This document shows, one piece after another, positions 5,837 through 7,024 of a stretch of DNA of 7,024 bases. Below the pieces are notes generated by a model, which made no database searches, was not told the origin of the DNA, and was given only the letters and a program-made list of their open reading frames with translations. The translations under genes and the position numbers were made by a program. Position 1 is the stretch's first letter; every line of letters begins with the position of its first letter. Location of the stretch: assembly GCF_946478835.1 (NCBI RefSeq), contig NZ_CAMLDV010000173.1, forward strand, positions 1-7,024, in the 5' to 3' direction. This DNA comes from an uncultured Bdellovibrio sp. GTDB lineage: Bacteria > Bdellovibrionota > Bdellovibrionia > Bdellovibrionales > Bdellovibrionaceae.

Positions 5837-6793
5837 TCAATCTTGCGGAGGAATGGCAATAACTCCTGAACGGTATTTTTCACTGCGAGTCCAACGCGGC
5901 GATCCTCCGGAAGCAAGAGGATTGAATTCTCCCACTTCCAAATTGTCGATGGCATCAAGGCGTCGCATGCTGTGGGCTTCAATCACTTTCGAAAATGCTC
6001 CCGGAAAGACGTGATAACCAGCGTGTGCCGTGCCGACGAAGAAAGGCACTTTCTTAAAACTTTCCGGAAGAACTTTATCAAAGCCCACCAAAGTAGATTT
6101 ATCATCAACGCGAACGGTGTAGTACATGTCTCTTCTCATGACGGCGTCATAGCGCATTTGATGCATACCCCAAGCGGGATGATAAATGAATTGTCCAAAA
6201 TCATTGCGTACACCTGAATCCCAATGAACTGGTTTGCCAGCCATGATCATCGGATCTTCTGCATCCCATCGCGTATTGAGGTCAGGGCGAGGATTCCAGT
6301 AAAGAACTTTCCATCCCAATTTTTGCAAATGCTGAATTAAGACAACTCCAGAGGTGCCGTTGGCGATCGTGTTTCTGTCGATGCGTTCCCACAGATTTTT
6401 GAGCACAGGATTTTGAGTCGCCTCAAAACCTTCCTTAAGACATTTGCGAGTCAGTCCGATGCAACTAATGCCTTCAAGTTGACTGAGGATTTCTGTCGGG
6501 GCTCCCGCGCGACGAATGACTTCCAAGCGTTCTTCGCGGGTGTCAATCGCAGGATTGCGGTCGCCGTAGTATTTAGAAATTCCATATTTATTAAAAAAAG
6601 CGATGTGTGTATCCCAGGTTCTTTTCAAGCACTGACTGGCTACCGTAGACACCGTGTCTTTGTTTTGAAGGTAAGTTTGAAGCTCCACCTTGCTCACAAC
6701 CAGATCAGACGGCTTGTTTTGCGCAAAAGTAGTTGCTGATAAGGCCAGACCAATGAACAAGAACGACACGTTTTTTAGAAGAGAAACAGACAT
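5837..6793 (-). CDS. Exported protein of unknown family with possible Cys/His hydrolase features
   Basis: The 318-residue product has a clear Sec signal peptide: Lys7, hydrophobic core at about 9-20 and a likely cleavage site after TTFA (Ala24), with no lipobox, so it is probably periplasmic or released. I do not recognise the family. The mature part has three cysteines (55, 111, 118). LEGISCIGLTRKCLKEGF (106-123) resembles the nucleophile helix of NlpC/P60-type papain-fold enzymes (Cys, small residue, Gly, hydrophobic). GTAHAGYHV (254-262) followed by VIEAHS (270-275) resembles the later His-bearing strands of that fold. GWKVLYWNPRPDLNTRW (160-176) and a Gly/Ser-rich segment, LASGGSPRW (293-301), look conserved in style. 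This fold assignment is a weak inference. The ATG has GGGG 6 nt upstream. The gene ends 22 bp before the CoA-binding protein and is probably the first gene of the hmgA unit. Confidence 0.8.
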   Translation of the reverse strand: MSVSLLKNVSFLFIGLALSATTFAQNKPSDLVVSKVELQTYLQNKDTVSTVASQCLKRTWDTHIAFFNKYGISKYYGDRNPAIDTREERLEVIRRAGAPTEILSQLEGISCIGLTRKCLKEGFEATQNPVLKNLWERIDRNTIANGTSGVVLIQHLQKLGWKVLYWNPRPDLNTRWDAEDPMIMAGKPVHWDSGVRNDFGQFIYHPAWGMHQMRYDAVMRRDMYYTVRVDDKSTLVGFDKVLPESFKKVPFFVGTAHAGYHVFPGAFSKVIEAHSMRRLDAIDNLEVGEFNPLASGGSPRWTRSEKYRSGVIAIPPQD

Positions 6794-6818
6794 CGTATAC
6801 CCCGCTTGGAAAGAGCCA

Positions 6819-6847
6819 TTTCTAGTCGAAGGCTTGTTTGATTTCCA
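6819..6847 (-). promoter_or_regulatory. Possible promoter of the three-gene hmgA unit
   Basis: On the minus strand TGGAAA (6842-6847) and TAGAAA (6819-6824) are separated by exactly 17 nt, each matching 4 of 6 consensus positions. The -10 candidate lies 25 nt upstream of the exported protein's ATG. The position is plausible but the boxes are weak. Confidence 0.3.
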
Positions 6848-6903
6848 CTGATTTAGCGAGGGAAGACGGGCTTTGCAAATTTTTCTGATTTGATTCTGAG
6901 CAG

Positions 6904-6941
6904 GCGTTCTCTGCGCTGACAGAGAACGCTCCGTCAGCGCA
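6904..6941 (-). repeat. Two interlocked inverted repeats downstream of the OmpA-like gene
   Basis: GCGTTCTCT (6904-6912) is perfectly complementary to AGAGAACGC (6921-6929), and the 8-nt loop between them, GCGCTGAC (6913-6920), is perfectly complementary to GTCAGCGC (6933-6940), extendable to 9 bp with T6912 and A6941. The two stems interlock: both cannot form fully at once unless as a very tight pseudoknot. The site lies 10-47 nt beyond the OmpA-like stop codon. Neither strand has a T run after it, so it is not a textbook intrinsic terminator, though a role at the 3' end of that transcript is the simplest explanation. Confidence 0.75.
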
Positions 6942-6950
6942 TGGGAAAGT

Positions 6951-7024
6951 TTACTGATTGTAATAGAGTTTCAATTCCACGCGACGATTCGTGAGGCGGC
7001 CTTGTTCTGTCTCGTTGGTGGCAA
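6951..7024 (-). CDS. OmpA/MotB-type C-terminal domain protein, last 24 codons only
   Basis: The final 24 residues, ATNETEQGRLTNRRVELKLY plus a short tail, match the end of the peptidoglycan-binding OmpA C-terminal domain: an Asn before the Gly (usually N-x-x-x-x-GR-x-x-NRRVE), then the last strand. In this domain the conserved Arg-Arg-Val-Glu region closes the fold that binds diaminopimelate in peptidoglycan. Everything upstream, including any beta-barrel, lipobox or signal peptide, is outside the window, so outer-membrane porin, Pal-like lipoprotein and motor-type proteins cannot be told apart. Confidence 0.88.
   Translation of the reverse strand, partial: ATNETEQGRLTNRRVELKLYYNQ

Noticed and set aside
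5815..5982. A 56-residue N-terminal extension of the CoA-binding protein
   Set aside because: It overlaps the preceding gene in another frame, does not fit the family, and the internal ATG has a good ribosome site.

Overview
The window looks like chromosomal DNA from a Gram-negative bacterium of moderate GC content, most likely Bdellovibrio or a relative (Bdellovibrionota). This rests on gene content as I recall it: a trypsin-type secreted lipoprotein, a sensor-less receiver-kinase-receiver hybrid, a YihY-type membrane protein, an OmpA-like protein and homogentisate dioxygenase together. No marker gene is present, so the placement is an inference. Genes are dense and intergenic gaps are short. 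I see no tRNA, rRNA, CRISPR array, insertion sequence or phage gene.

Layout. Positions 1-308 (minus) hold the 5' part of a trypsin-like serine protease made as a lipoprotein. Positions 443-1390 (minus) encode a proline iminopeptidase. Upstream of it, 1476-2315 (minus), lies a YihY/UPF0761 inner-membrane protein; the two may be co-transcribed. A 151-bp divergent region then leads to the plus-strand hybrid histidine kinase at 2467-4086. The kinase converges on homogentisate 1,2-dioxygenase (hmgA, minus, 4117-5397), and the 30 bp between their stop codons is almost entirely one bidirectional terminator.

Upstream of hmgA on the same strand are a small CoA-binding-domain protein (5404-5814) and a secreted protein of unknown family (5837-6793). 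Gaps of 6 and 22 bp suggest a three-gene transcription unit ending at that terminator. The window closes with the last 24 codons of an OmpA/MotB-type protein (6951-7024, minus). Between it and the secreted protein lies an unusual pair of interlocked inverted repeats.

How the genes work together. The hmgA product opens the homogentisate ring in tyrosine/phenylalanine catabolism, but the later enzymes maleylacetoacetate isomerase and fumarylacetoacetase are not here. The proline iminopeptidase and the exported protease would fit a peptide-using life style, with aromatic amino acids feeding HmgA; this link is inference. The kinase has no sensor or membrane domain and probably takes its input through its own N-terminal receiver. 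I do not see a clear multi-gene novel system. The best leads are the uncharacterised exported protein at 5837-6793, with a possible papain-like Cys/His arrangement, and the interlocked hairpins at 6904-6941.
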